Below are positions 15,938 through 23,687 of a stretch of DNA of 64,000 nucleotides, piece after piece. Position numbers and translations under genes: made by a program. The stretch's first letter is position 1; each line of letters begins with the position of its first letter. Location of the stretch: the NCBI GenBank assembly GCA_030041495.1, contig JASHNT010000103.1, positions 18,128-82,127 on the forward strand, written 5' to 3'. Below the pieces are notes generated by a model. The model ran no database searches. It saw only the letters and a list, made by a program, of their open reading frames with translations, and was not told the origin of the DNA. Source of the DNA: Bryobacteraceae bacterium. Its GTDB lineage: Bacteria > Acidobacteriota > Terriglobia > Bryobacterales > Bryobacteraceae.

Positions 15938-16621
15938 TTAGGTCGTACTATCCGGGCCGCGGGCTAACCTTTTCTGGGCCACCTGCGCAAGGAAGTAGAT
16001 GAACGCCATAATGCCATTCGTGTCGGCCTTGCCATTGTGAAGGATACGCGTGATGGGCGGCGTTCCGGTGTGGCTCTGTAACCAGTTCGGGGAAGGCCTG
16101 CGCTCATCGTTAAACAGTGGCTCCGGGTCGTCATCATTGGCGAGCACGCCCAGCACAAAGTCCATCGCCGACATTGTCGGCATCAGGCCGAGACGCTCTT
16201 TCAACTGGTCGGCAAGCAGTGCCCTTGCTTTCTTGCAACCAGTTCTCTTCACTTCGATGATCGCTCGAACGGAATGAAAGGGTACCAAAGCAAACTCCCC
16301 ACATTCGAAGATTGCAGGCAATTCGGATGGGTCCCACACGATCACATCGCACTGAGGAATGCTGCGTAATACTCGGGTCTTGTCCAACGGACGAATAACC
16401 GCACCAGTTGATATCCGAAAACGATGTCCGAGGATCTTTTTGATCATCGATCGTGTGTACGCCTCGGCGAAGGCACCGGTCACGGTCGGGTTGGCAACGA
16501 ACTCCGAGAGCAAGCCATTGCTCTCAAACGGCTGCACAAAGGCCCGGGCATACAAATCCCAAAAGGCATCGAAAGTAGCCGCGGTGGCCTCGGTCATCCG
16601 AAAAGATGATACCGCAGCCAA
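15938..16621 (-). CDS. DUF6602-like protein with PD-(D/E)XK nuclease motif
   Basis: A 227-residue protein. The core IPQCDVIVWDPSELPAIFEC ... VRAIIEVKRTG shows D92, E123 and K125 spaced as in the PD-(D/E)XK nuclease fold, preceded by the helix HRFRISTGAVI that usually carries the first Glu. This layout matches the DUF6602 family, found in defence-related gene clusters. No helicase or specificity subunit is adjacent. It lies 123 bases downstream of an HNH protein gene on the same strand and is likely part of the same accessory patch. An ATG at 16597 is an alternative start. Nuclease activity is inferred from motifs only. Confidence 0.65.
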   Translation of the reverse strand: MAAVSSFRMTEATAATFDAFWDLYARAFVQPFESNGLLSEFVANPTVTGAFAEAYTRSMIKKILGHRFRISTGAVIRPLDKTRVLRSIPQCDVIVWDPSELPAIFECGEFALVPFHSVRAIIEVKRTGCKKARALLADQLKERLGLMPTMSAMDFVLGVLANDDDPEPLFNDERRPSPNWLQSHTGTPPITRILHNGKADTNGIMAFIYFLAQVAQKRLARGPDSTT

Positions 16622-16743
16622 TTTCCATCAACGGAGAGGGACCAAAACAATTCCTCTCATCCCCGTTGATACGTATGATAAAGGACGTTTTCATACGGTC
16701 GGCCCGAAGGACCCCGCCGCTTCCGTCGGAAACGCCAGGCGGG

Positions 16744-17571
16744 TTACGAGGACGCCCCTCGGATTGAGTTGACCAGAGCTCTCTTTAGATCATCGCCACG
16801 GGCTTCGAGCGTCTTTTGAGCAGCGATGAATGGTCCAAGAAACCGGGCGCCGTCCAGGCCATCCTCATACGCGCGCTTATGTTCGCTTGCTATGCGATTC
16901 ATAGCGGTTCGAGCCCCAATAAGGCTTTCGTAGGCCGCGCGCAAAGAAGAAAAATCTAGATCGATCAAAAGTTCAATCCGAGAAAAGTCGAAATCTCGCT
17001 CTTGCTTCCCATCTTCGATCTCGAGGTCAAGGAATTGGTTATAGGTAAGCTTGCCCTGCATCACAGAATTGAGACGAATGCAGTAACCGGCAATAGCGTT
17101 GAGCCACCTGTCGAGGTGACGATATAGTTCTTCGCCCCGCTCTCGCAAGGCCTCATGTTTGCGGGGCGGCGCATTGTCACCACCGATTACGTCCCCATAG
17201 ACTTGCACTGTGCCGGCGGTCCCGAAGTTCATCCCCCCACTCTGATTAATCGACGGGGCATTCTTCCCGCTGCTGGCTAGCCCTTGACCCTGCATCGTTT
17301 GAGCGTACAGAGAGTTTCGTGCGGCTACGACCTCGTGCTTGGTGAAGTTTTTGTGCTGGCTGGTTTTTGAATCGTATTCGGTGTGATGGTCCAAACAAAG
17401 GAATACGAGGTTGTCTTCGGAACTGTTGGATGGATCGTGGTCCACATGAGCCAGTTGGCCGTTCTTTATTTCGAAGTCATGGTGAAGGTGTACACACAAA
17501 CAACACCGGCGGCGGCTTTTTAAAAGAACTTGCGTTTCCACAGCAGGTTCAATCGGCTTCCGTTTCGACAT
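16744..17571 (-). CDS. HNH-nuclease-domain protein with repeat-rich linker
   Basis: A 275-residue protein. Residues 15-80 form an HNH zinc finger: a Cys pair at RRCCLCVHL, the central AHVDHDPSN, N54 and the final FLCLDHHTEYDS with C59, H62 and H63. A linker SINQSGGMNFGTAGTVQVYG then DVIGGD (about 105-130) is a strand-repeat type seen between domains of bacterial immune effectors. The last 140 residues are helical and not recognised. This layout, nuclease plus linker plus all-helical sensor-like domain, is compatible with a defence effector, but that role is inference. It lies between the broken integrase and the PD-(D/E)XK gene. Confidence 0.7.
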   Translation of the reverse strand: MSKRKPIEPAVETQVLLKSRRRCCLCVHLHHDFEIKNGQLAHVDHDPSNSSEDNLVFLCLDHHTEYDSKTSQHKNFTKHEVVAARNSLYAQTMQGQGLASSGKNAPSINQSGGMNFGTAGTVQVYGDVIGGDNAPPRKHEALRERGEELYRHLDRWLNAIAGYCIRLNSVMQGKLTYNQFLDLEIEDGKQERDFDFSRIELLIDLDFSSLRAAYESLIGARTAMNRIASEHKRAYEDGLDGARFLGPFIAAQKTLEARGDDLKRALVNSIRGASS

Positions 17572-17632
17572 GTGTTAAACGAGGTCTTCTGTATCGTAAC
17601 CTGCCATCCGCTCGTTCGGTCTTCTCTCTCTC

Positions 17633-18562
17633 TCAAATCCCCACGCGCTCGACTTCGTCGAGCGTGATCTCGTCGCCGCGTCGGTCGTAGAGGCCGGTGG
17701 TGCGGCTGCTTTCGTGGTTCGCCATCTGCTGCGCGATTTCCAGGCGGCCGCCGTTCTTTAGATACGCCGTGATGCCGGTGGCCCGGAAGCTATGGTTCCC
17801 AATTCTCGTCTTCATCCCGGCCTTTGCCGCGCGGCGCTGGATCATGCGATGGGCGTCCTGCTGCCACATCGAATTGCCGGTGAGCGCGTTGATTTTTCCG
17901 GCCGCCGTTCGGAAGAGCGGCCCTTCGAGATCGCCGGCGATGCCGGCCGCCGCGATGTACTCGTCTAAAAGCTGCTCCAGATTGTGGTGGCAAGGGACTT
18001 CGTGTTCCTTCCCGCCTTTTTCGTGCAACCGGACCCAGCCGCGACGGCCCTGCACGAAATAGTCACGCACCTTCGTCTGGAGCACGGCATTGATGCGGGC
18101 GAATGTGTACACCATCACGCCGATCAACGCGCGATCGCGCAAGCCGATCAGCCGGTCGGTTTCGATGGCATCGAGCAGCGCGCGCGCTTCCTCGGCGGTG
18201 AGCACCGGCGTCTTGCCCTTCCTGACGACGTACTTGGGGCCGCGCACGGCGTGGGCGGGGTTGACATCGAGGACATGGCCGACCACCAGCCAATCGAACA
18301 GCATGCGCAGCGCGGCCAAGTGCTGTTTCACCGTCGGCGCGGTGAACTCAGTTTGCAGGGAAGGCTGCGACGTGGATGGCTTGAACGTCCGCGAGCTGGC
18401 CGATGCCGTGGCGTTCATGTACGCCTTGCGCGTGTTGTCGTTGTTGATCTGCGCGGTGAAGAATTCCAGCACACGCTTGGACGCCTTCGGCGTCGGCGCG
18501 AACAGCGCCGGAAGAAGCACGGGCGGGGCGGGGATCAGTTCGGCCGCTACGGTTCTTGCCAT
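17633..18562 (-). CDS. Tyrosine recombinase/integrase with disrupted N-terminal domain
   Basis: A 309-residue open frame. The catalytic domain is complete: R156 (TFARINAVL), K182/K185 (LHEKGGKEHEVP), H257 and R260 (NHSFRATG), H283 (ANHESSRTTG) and nucleophile Y292. The core-binding domain is not. Residues 50-71 (coordinates about 18349-18415) read as Ser/Thr-rich noise, but in another frame the same bases give ERHGIGQLADVQAIHVAAF, exactly the expected family sequence. Two small deletions, one on each side, have shifted the frame out and back and removed about a dozen residues. The enzyme is probably impaired. It overlaps the vapC-type gene by 16 bases. Confidence 0.8.
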   Translation of the reverse strand: MARTVAAELIPAPPVLLPALFAPTPKASKRVLEFFTAQINNDNTRKAYMNATASASSRTFKPSTSQPSLQTEFTAPTVKQHLAALRMLFDWLVVGHVLDVNPAHAVRGPKYVVRKGKTPVLTAEEARALLDAIETDRLIGLRDRALIGVMVYTFARINAVLQTKVRDYFVQGRRGWVRLHEKGGKEHEVPCHHNLEQLLDEYIAAAGIAGDLEGPLFRTAAGKINALTGNSMWQQDAHRMIQRRAAKAGMKTRIGNHSFRATGITAYLKNGGRLEIAQQMANHESSRTTGLYDRRGDEITLDEVERVGI

Positions 18563-18978
18563 GGATTGATCAGATCAACGCCAAGCGTTGCAAAATCCTT
18601 CGTGTTTCGTGTGACCAGCGTCAAACGGTGCGCCAGTGCAGTGGCCATCAGCAACGAGTCGATTGTGGGGAGTGGCCTCCCCTGTTTCAGAAGGGCCGCT
18701 ACGAATCGCGCCCACTGCGAAGCCACCGCCTCGTCGAGAGGGAGAATGCGCCCGGAAAACCGTGCCTTCAATTCGCTCTCAAACCATTGCTGGGGATCCC
18801 GGCGCTTCTTTCCCTCGTCGAGAATCAAGATGCCCTTTTCGATTTCCGCGAGGGTAAGTACGCTGATATGGAACTGAGCCTCCGAGGTTCTCTCGAACCA
18901 CTGCACAACTCGTGGGTGGGGCATTTGTGCCCGGTTGAACTCCGAGACCACGTTGGTATCGAGCAAATATCCATTCAT
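18547..18978 (-). CDS. VapC-type PIN toxin
   Basis: A 143-residue PIN-domain RNase. The acidic metal ligands are visible in the expected places: D7 in YLLDTNVVSEF, the Glu of LTLAEIEKGI, the Asp of LPTIDSLLMATALAH and the final TRNTKDF. VapC toxins cleave tRNA or rRNA and are held by the VapB partner. The ATG overlaps the stop of the upstream antitoxin gene by four bases, so the operon order is antitoxin then toxin. The integrase start lies inside its 3' end. Confidence 0.88.
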   Translation of the reverse strand: MNGYLLDTNVVSEFNRAQMPHPRVVQWFERTSEAQFHISVLTLAEIEKGILILDEGKKRRDPQQWFESELKARFSGRILPLDEAVASQWARFVAALLKQGRPLPTIDSLLMATALAHRLTLVTRNTKDFATLGVDLINPWQEP

Positions 18979-19220
18979 CCAAGATCAATCGTGCGCGGGT
19001 AATCTTGGACTCGCTCCAGATTGAGATTGGCGCCCCACAGCGGCGAGCGCCGGAAGAAATCAACCAGACTGTCCTTGGGGCCTGCTGGCGATAGTTCCGC
19101 TAAAGGGGGTTCCGCGATACTCCCTACAATCTGTGCCAGGCAGCTTTCGAGCGACAGGTGCCGGGCGTCAGCGATAGCGCGGAGGCGGGCTTCGGTTTGA
19201 GGGTCGAGGGCGATGTTCAT
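18975..19220 (-). CDS. Antitoxin of the VapC-type toxin
   Basis: An 81-residue protein. Residues 1-35 (MNIALDPQTEARLRAIADAR then LSLESCLAQIV) form a ribbon-helix-helix motif; the C-terminal half ending in SPLWGANLNLERVQDYPRT is the toxin-binding tail, whose aromatic/acidic pattern is common in VapB antitoxins. ATG 19220 was chosen because it is preceded by AAAGGAG and starts the beta strand; an upstream opening adds low-quality sequence. Stop and start codons of the pair overlap. Confidence 0.8.
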   Translation of the reverse strand: MNIALDPQTEARLRAIADARHLSLESCLAQIVGSIAEPPLAELSPAGPKDSLVDFFRRSPLWGANLNLERVQDYPRTIDLG

Positions 19221-19279
19221 CAAAAGGGCTCCTTTGGGGTTGCTGGATGACTCCAGGGTACGTAGCCGAGCGGTTGGAA

Positions 19280-19620
19280 TCAAGTGTTATAAAGGACGCT
19301 ATCACACGCGGCAGGCAGAGGCGGCAGGGCTGTGTTGGGGCGCGCTTCTGGATCGCCTCCGGGTCCTGGCTGGAGATGCGTATGTTCACGCGGCGGTCCT
19401 TGCGGAAAGCCGCCCGCGCGTCCGGCGTACCGGCTACGTCCCCGCTGGCCGGCCGTGGGTCGCCATTCGCCGCGCGGCGAACGACGAGGATCCGCTGGTT
19501 GCCGTATCGCTCCCGGTTCTGGTGATCCAGGATATCCAGCAGGCCGCCTCTCGCAATGTGGAACAGGATGTCCTCAGGCCCGATGCCCGTGCTCCGCCTT
19601 TAGCAGGCTGCGGAGTAAGG
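19280..19620 (-). pseudogene. Remains of a BrnT-like toxin and CopG-type antitoxin locus
   Basis: On the minus strand, bases around 19590-19510 encode ILFHIARGGLLDILDHQNRE then RYGNQRILVV, the conserved first half of a BrnT-like toxin. The piece LLKAEHG just before it is in another frame, one base apart. Downstream, in the toxin-half frame, RVNIRISSQDPEAIQKRA is the conserved core of its usual CopG-type antitoxin. The second half of the toxin and the first half of the antitoxin are missing, and the antitoxin C-terminus is garbled. It is therefore a deletion-fused, dead toxin-antitoxin locus. The 265 bases between it and 19886 show no gene or repeat that I can support. Confidence 0.6.
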
Positions 19621-19885
19621 CTGTTCCGATCCGCTTGCTAACGCGCGCGGTTCTTTAGGTGACGTGCCATCAGTACCCGTTTCGGAACCACGCCGGCATT
19701 GAGCACGGTGCACCGGCCGGCACCGCGGCTACAGTCCGGAGCGGTGGCCTCGACCGGTGGTGTGCGCGGGGCGCATGTTGCGCACGCCACCATGTGAGGG
19801 AATAGCGCGAAAGGCAACAACATAGCGTTTCACGCGGTGGGGGGCGCGCGGAGAGCGCGGGGAGAATGCGGATGGGAGAGGGGAG

Positions 19886-20119
19886 ATGAAGCTCGATCGA
19901 AGCAGGATGAAGAGGAGCGAGTTTGCGATTCCGGAGACGCGCAGCTATCCGATCCCGGACCGGCTGCACGCGAGGCCGGCGCTGGATGACGCGAATCGGG
20001 ATGCGAATCCGGGGACGAGGGCGCGGGTGCGGAGGGCAGTGAGCCAGAAGTTCCCCGAGCTGGCGATCGACGCGGCGCACGATCATTTGCGCGAAGTCAG
20101 CGACCGGCGCGGGCGGTGA
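19886..20119 (+). CDS. Small protein upstream of phage terminase (DUF6582-like)
   Basis: A 77-residue protein starting eleven bases after GGAGAG. The motif RSEFAIPETRSYPIPDRLHA, then ALDDANRD, resembles small phage/prophage proteins whose core is F-A-(I/L)-P-x-x-R-x-Y-P-I-P-D followed by HA and an ALxD segment. Such proteins are coded near phage head or terminase genes. Its stop overlaps the GTG start of the terminase ATPase gene by four bases. Function is unknown. Confidence 0.6.
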   Translation: MKLDRSRMKRSEFAIPETRSYPIPDRLHARPALDDANRDANPGTRARVRRAVSQKFPELAIDAAHDHLREVSDRRGR

Positions 20120-20922
20120 GAGAGTTGGCCGCTGAACGATTGACGTTTGAAGAATGCGAGGGGCCAATCGCGAGGAGGACGCGGCGGGCGGCGGGGGAGA
20201 GGCCGGGGGTGGCGGAGTTCGCGCGGTCGCGGTTGGGGTTCTTTCCGGATGAGAGACAAGAGGAGCTGCTGCGGGCCCGGGTGAGGAGGGGCATGGTGAA
20301 TTGCACGCGGCAGTGGGGGAAATCCACGGTGGCGGCGGTGATGGCCGTGCACCGGGCGTATTTTCACCAGAGGACCTTAGTCGTGGTGGCGTGTCCGACG
20401 GAGAAGCAGAGCGCGGAGCTGGTATGGAAGGCTCGGGACTTCGCGGTGAAGGCGGGGGTGAAGCTGAAGGGCGACGGGAGCAACCGGATCAGCCTGCGGT
20501 TTCCGAACGGGTCGAGGATCATCGGGATTCCGGGGAAGGAAGCGACGTTGCGGGGATATTCGGCGGTGTCGCTGCTGATTATCGACGAGGCGGCGCGGGT
20601 GGACGATGCCGTGTACAAGGCTCTGCGGCCGATGCTGGCGGTGGGGGATGGGGATTTGTGGCTGCTGAGCACTCCGTTCGGGAAGCGAGGGTTTTTCTAT
20701 GAAACTTGGATGGACGGGGACGAGGAGTGGGTGAGAGTGACGGCGCCGGCGACGGAGTGCGCGCGGATTTCGAGGGAGTTTCTGGAGGAGCAGCGGAGGG
20801 CGATGGGGGACGCGTGGTTCCGGCAGGAACACATGTGCGAATTCGTGGACGACGACAGGCAGATGTTCGGGAGGGATGTGCTGATGGGGGCGTTGGAGGA
20901 CGGGGAAAAGCTGAGATTTTAG
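20116..20922 (+). CDS. Phage terminase large subunit, ATPase part
   Basis: A 268-residue protein equal to the N-terminal motor half of a TerL. Walker A is VNCTRQWGKST (K69), the adenine/Q-type region is FFPDERQEELL, and Walker B is SLLIIDEAARVDD with D157-E158. The coupling motif LWLLSTPFGKRG follows. In a phage this motor pumps DNA into the prohead. The frame ends at 20922, so the nuclease half is a separate gene (20957). The GTG start overlaps the preceding stop. No portal, capsid or tail gene is near, so this is an orphan cassette. Confidence 0.85.
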   Translation: MRELAAERLTFEECEGPIARRTRRAAGERPGVAEFARSRLGFFPDERQEELLRARVRRGMVNCTRQWGKSTVAAVMAVHRAYFHQRTLVVVACPTEKQSAELVWKARDFAVKAGVKLKGDGSNRISLRFPNGSRIIGIPGKEATLRGYSAVSLLIIDEAARVDDAVYKALRPMLAVGDGDLWLLSTPFGKRGFFYETWMDGDEEWVRVTAPATECARISREFLEEQRRAMGDAWFRQEHMCEFVDDDRQMFGRDVLMGALEDGEKLRF

Positions 20923-20952
20923 CCACAGATTAACACAGATGAACACAGATTA
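20923..20952 (+). repeat. Three 10-base tandem repeats
   Basis: CCACAGATTA, ACACAGATGA and ACACAGATTA follow directly on one another between the two terminase genes, starting right after the ATPase stop codon. A related A/T-rich run built from AATAAACGCA and AATAAACAAA units lies on the minus strand at the start of the gene ending at 21559. The function of these repeats is unknown. Confidence 0.7.
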
Positions 20953-20956
20953 AAGC

Positions 20957-21583
20957 ATGTACTTTATAGGATTGGACCTCGGACAGAGGCAGGATTACAG
21001 CGCGGTGGCGGTGGTGGAGCGCGATGAGAGGGCACGGAGCATGCATGTACGGCATCTGGAGAGGCTCGCGCTGGGGACGCCGTATACGAAGGTGGTGGAA
21101 AGGGTGGGCGAGGTGGCGTGGAATCCTCGATTGGCGCGGGATTGCAGGCTGGTGGTGGATGCGACGGGAGTGGGGGCTCCAGTGGTGGAGATGTTGAGGT
21201 CGGCGAGGCTGCCGTGCAGCCTGACGGCGGTGACGATCACGGGAGGGGAGCATGCGCACGGGCGGGGGGAGGATTGGCACGTGCCGAAGAGGGATCTGCT
21301 GGCGAGCGTGCAGGTGCTGCTGGAGGATGGGCGATTGAAGATCCAGAAGACGTTGAGCGAAGCGGCGGCGCTGGTGCGGGAGCTGACGGATATCCGGATA
21401 CATCAGCGGGTTGGCGGAAGGGTGTCGATGGGGGCGGAGGGGCACGGCGAACATGACGACCTGGCGCTCGCGGTGGCGCTGGCGTGCTGGAGGGCCCGGC
21501 GGCCGGAGGTTCTTGGGGCACACAGAGGCTGCCGGGGATCTGATGATCTTACTTCGTCTTACTTGCCGCGCAGCGTCGCGTAG
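20957..21583 (+). CDS. Phage terminase large subunit, nuclease part
   Basis: A 208-residue protein equal to the RNase H-like nuclease half of TerL. MYFIGLDLGQRQDYSAVAVV carries the first catalytic Asp (D6), RLVVDATGVGAPVVEML the second, and GEHDDLALAVALACW the last acidic pair. It would cut concatemeric phage DNA. The gene starts only 34 bases after the ATPase half, across a 10-base repeat array. It is likely a natural split rather than a break, because the ATG is well placed and the domain begins cleanly. The 3' end overlaps the convergent gene by 25 bases. Confidence 0.8.
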   Translation: MYFIGLDLGQRQDYSAVAVVERDERARSMHVRHLERLALGTPYTKVVERVGEVAWNPRLARDCRLVVDATGVGAPVVEMLRSARLPCSLTAVTITGGEHAHGRGEDWHVPKRDLLASVQVLLEDGRLKIQKTLSEAAALVRELTDIRIHQRVGGRVSMGAEGHGEHDDLALAVALACWRARRPEVLGAHRGCRGSDDLTSSYLPRSVA

Positions 21584-22551
21584 CCGATCTGCCCGTGAAT
21601 GTTCGCCACCGGATTCGGCACGTCCCCTCCGCCGAACCACACGCGCACGGTGTCGCCGTCGACGAGCACCGTCGGATCGCAGACGACCATTTTGTCCCAG
21701 GCTTGCTCGCCGCCGACCGCAGTGAAGCCTGGCTCGCGCTCCCAATGCACTCCATCGTTCGACCGCGCCAACCCGAGCCTTCGGTGCTCCGCGCGGTCGC
21801 GCCCGGTGTACAGCATCCAATAGGACCCCCCCGAGCTCCACACCGCCGGCTCGCCCAATCCGTTTTCGTCGAAGGAATCCCTCCCGCCCAGCTCCAGCAC
21901 CGGATTCGTCCGCAGCTTTTCCCACGTGACTCCGTCACGCGACCGCGCCACTCCCAGCGTCTGCCTTCGTGCTCGGTCCTGCCCCAGAAAGAACAGGTAG
22001 AAGTACTCGCCGCGCCGGATCACATAAGGATCGGCCGCGCCGCGCTCATCAAAGCTCCCGCGAGGCCCAGGGGACACAGCCAACTTCGGCGACTCCTCAA
22101 ATGTGAGCCCATCCTTCGACCGCGCCAGCGCGATCCCCGGAGGGTCCCCCGCGACGTACCAATATAATATCTCGCCATTCTCCACCAGCGCGGAGCCATT
22201 GCTTCCCTGCCCGGCTTCGCCCGCTCCCGAAAGCACCCGCCCGAGCTTCTTCCAAGTCGACCCGTCCGTCGATGTCGCAGCTCCCGTGCCCCAATTCTTC
22301 CCATCGAAGCCCGAATACAAATTCCAAAGCGAATCTTTGAAGCGGAAGACCGAAGGATTCAGAACATCCACCGAGTCCCACATCCCCGGGTCAGCGCCCA
22401 GCACCGGCTGCGCAGCCGCCTGCCAGACGAACGGCACGCGCGGCCCGCCCGCATCGGGCGCAGGCAACGTAAAATCCGCATACCTCCCGCACCCCGTCAG
22501 CGCCAGGCAGGCTAATAATAATCTTTGTTTATTTGCGTTTATTAGCGGCAA
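21559..22551 (-). CDS. Five-bladed beta-propeller (glycosidase-fold) lipoprotein
   Basis: A 330-residue protein with a lipobox (LALTGCGR, Cys at about residue 21), so it is probably anchored in a membrane. The rest has repeated blades of the GH43/GH32/GH130 superfamily type: NPSVFRFKDSLWNLYSGFDG, ADPYVIRRGEYFYLFFLGQD, GEPAVWSSGGSYWMLYTGRD and CDPTVLVDGDTVRVWFGG, each followed by a SxDGxxWE loop. It may bind or cut glycans; catalytic acids cannot be assigned with confidence. The start is a TTG eight bases after the kinase stop, without a strong ribosome-binding site, suggesting coupling to the kinase gene. Confidence 0.75.
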   Translation of the reverse strand: MPLINANKQRLLLACLALTGCGRYADFTLPAPDAGGPRVPFVWQAAAQPVLGADPGMWDSVDVLNPSVFRFKDSLWNLYSGFDGKNWGTGAATSTDGSTWKKLGRVLSGAGEAGQGSNGSALVENGEILYWYVAGDPPGIALARSKDGLTFEESPKLAVSPGPRGSFDERGAADPYVIRRGEYFYLFFLGQDRARRQTLGVARSRDGVTWEKLRTNPVLELGGRDSFDENGLGEPAVWSSGGSYWMLYTGRDRAEHRRLGLARSNDGVHWEREPGFTAVGGEQAWDKMVVCDPTVLVDGDTVRVWFGGGDVPNPVANIHGQIGYATLRGK

Positions 22552-22558
22552 AGTCTAT

Positions 22559-23686
22559 TCACACCGGCAACCGCAGCTCGATCTTCGATCCTTCGCCCGG
22601 CTTCGATTCGATCACCAGCTCGCCTCCCAGCATCCGCACCCTCCGCCGGATGCTGATGGGTCCCAGCCGCAGAGCCTCTAACTCCTCCAGAGTGAATCGC
22701 CCGCTGAAGGGAAATCCTTTGCCGTTGTCTTCCACCGTGACTTCCAGCTTCTGGCCCACGCGCCGGGCGGTCACGGCTACTCGCGTCGCGCCGGAATGCT
22801 TCTGGATGTTGTTGAGCGTTTCGCGCACAATCTGTAAAATCTCCAGCGCGACCTCGGTTGCCGAAGGATCGTGAAACTCTTCCGCGCTGAACGTCGAAAA
22901 AATTCCGGCGTCGCGCTGGAACGATTCCACCATGCGGCTCAGCGACGTGCTCAGGCTCATGCCTTCGTCCGCCGGACGCATGCTGCGCACGAAGCTGCGC
23001 AGGTCGGCGACCTGCCCGCGGCACAGATCCTGAAGCTGGCGCAGTTCCTCTTCCGCCGCCGCCGGGTCGCGCGCCATCAATTTCTTGATCACCTCCAGCC
23101 GCATCTGGAAGCTGATGAAGCTTTGCAGCGGGCCGTCATGAAAATCCGCGGCGATCCTTTGGCGCTCCGCTTCGCGCGCCCCTTCGGCTTGGGAGCGGAT
23201 GATCAGGTTGTTGCGCAGCAGCAAGGACATGCGCTCATCCAGATACTTTTTGTAGAGCGCAAGGCTGACCGCAGCGGCGCCCGCCGCAAGCACCGTCCAG
23301 ATCAGAGCCGGCGTCGAGGGAGACGGCAGCATCACCGCCAGCACCAAGACCACCGCCGCGGCGGAAACCGTGCGCGCCAGATCCTGCAACAGGCATACCG
23401 AGGCGAGCAGATAGCCGGCGGCCATCGCCGGCATCCACGCTCCCGGCGCAACTGCGCTCCACAATCCGAAGTACAGCGTGTCGGCCAGGATACCCACCGG
23501 CGACCGCATGGCTTTGTCGAAGCGCACTTCCGCCAGCGCGCCCAGCGAGTACGCGAAGTAGGCCGCCAGCAGCAGTGTCATCCAGGTGACGTGCAGACCC
23601 GCGGTGAGTCCGTACCAGCCGAGGCAGGCGGCGGCCAGCACCGAGCGCGCGATCCGAAGGCTCAACCGCCCCCGATAAGGAATCAT
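22559..23686 (-). CDS. NarL-type membrane sensor histidine kinase
   Basis: A 375-residue kinase. The N-terminal 145 residues hold about five membrane helices with no extracellular loop of note, so the sensor is intramembrane. The HisKA_3 dimerisation box has the phosphoacceptor H183 in IAADFHDGPLQSFISF. The HATPase_c domain shows RETLNNIQKHSGAT (N box), VEDNGKGFP and a final GEGSKIELRLP. No response regulator gene adjoins it, so the partner is elsewhere. ATG 23686 follows the methyltransferase stop by one base and is preferred over an opening that would run back into that gene. Confidence 0.88.
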   Translation of the reverse strand: MIPYRGRLSLRIARSVLAAACLGWYGLTAGLHVTWMTLLLAAYFAYSLGALAEVRFDKAMRSPVGILADTLYFGLWSAVAPGAWMPAMAAGYLLASVCLLQDLARTVSAAAVVLVLAVMLPSPSTPALIWTVLAAGAAAVSLALYKKYLDERMSLLLRNNLIIRSQAEGAREAERQRIAADFHDGPLQSFISFQMRLEVIKKLMARDPAAAEEELRQLQDLCRGQVADLRSFVRSMRPADEGMSLSTSLSRMVESFQRDAGIFSTFSAEEFHDPSATEVALEILQIVRETLNNIQKHSGATRVAVTARRVGQKLEVTVEDNGKGFPFSGRFTLEELEALRLGPISIRRRVRMLGGELVIESKPGEGSKIELRLPV

Positions 23687-23687
23687 G

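Noticed and set aside
19621..19885. Possible gene between the toxin-antitoxin relic and the terminase cassette
   Set aside because: All frames are Arg/Pro/Ala-rich, none has a ribosome-binding site with a plausible start, and no motif was seen.
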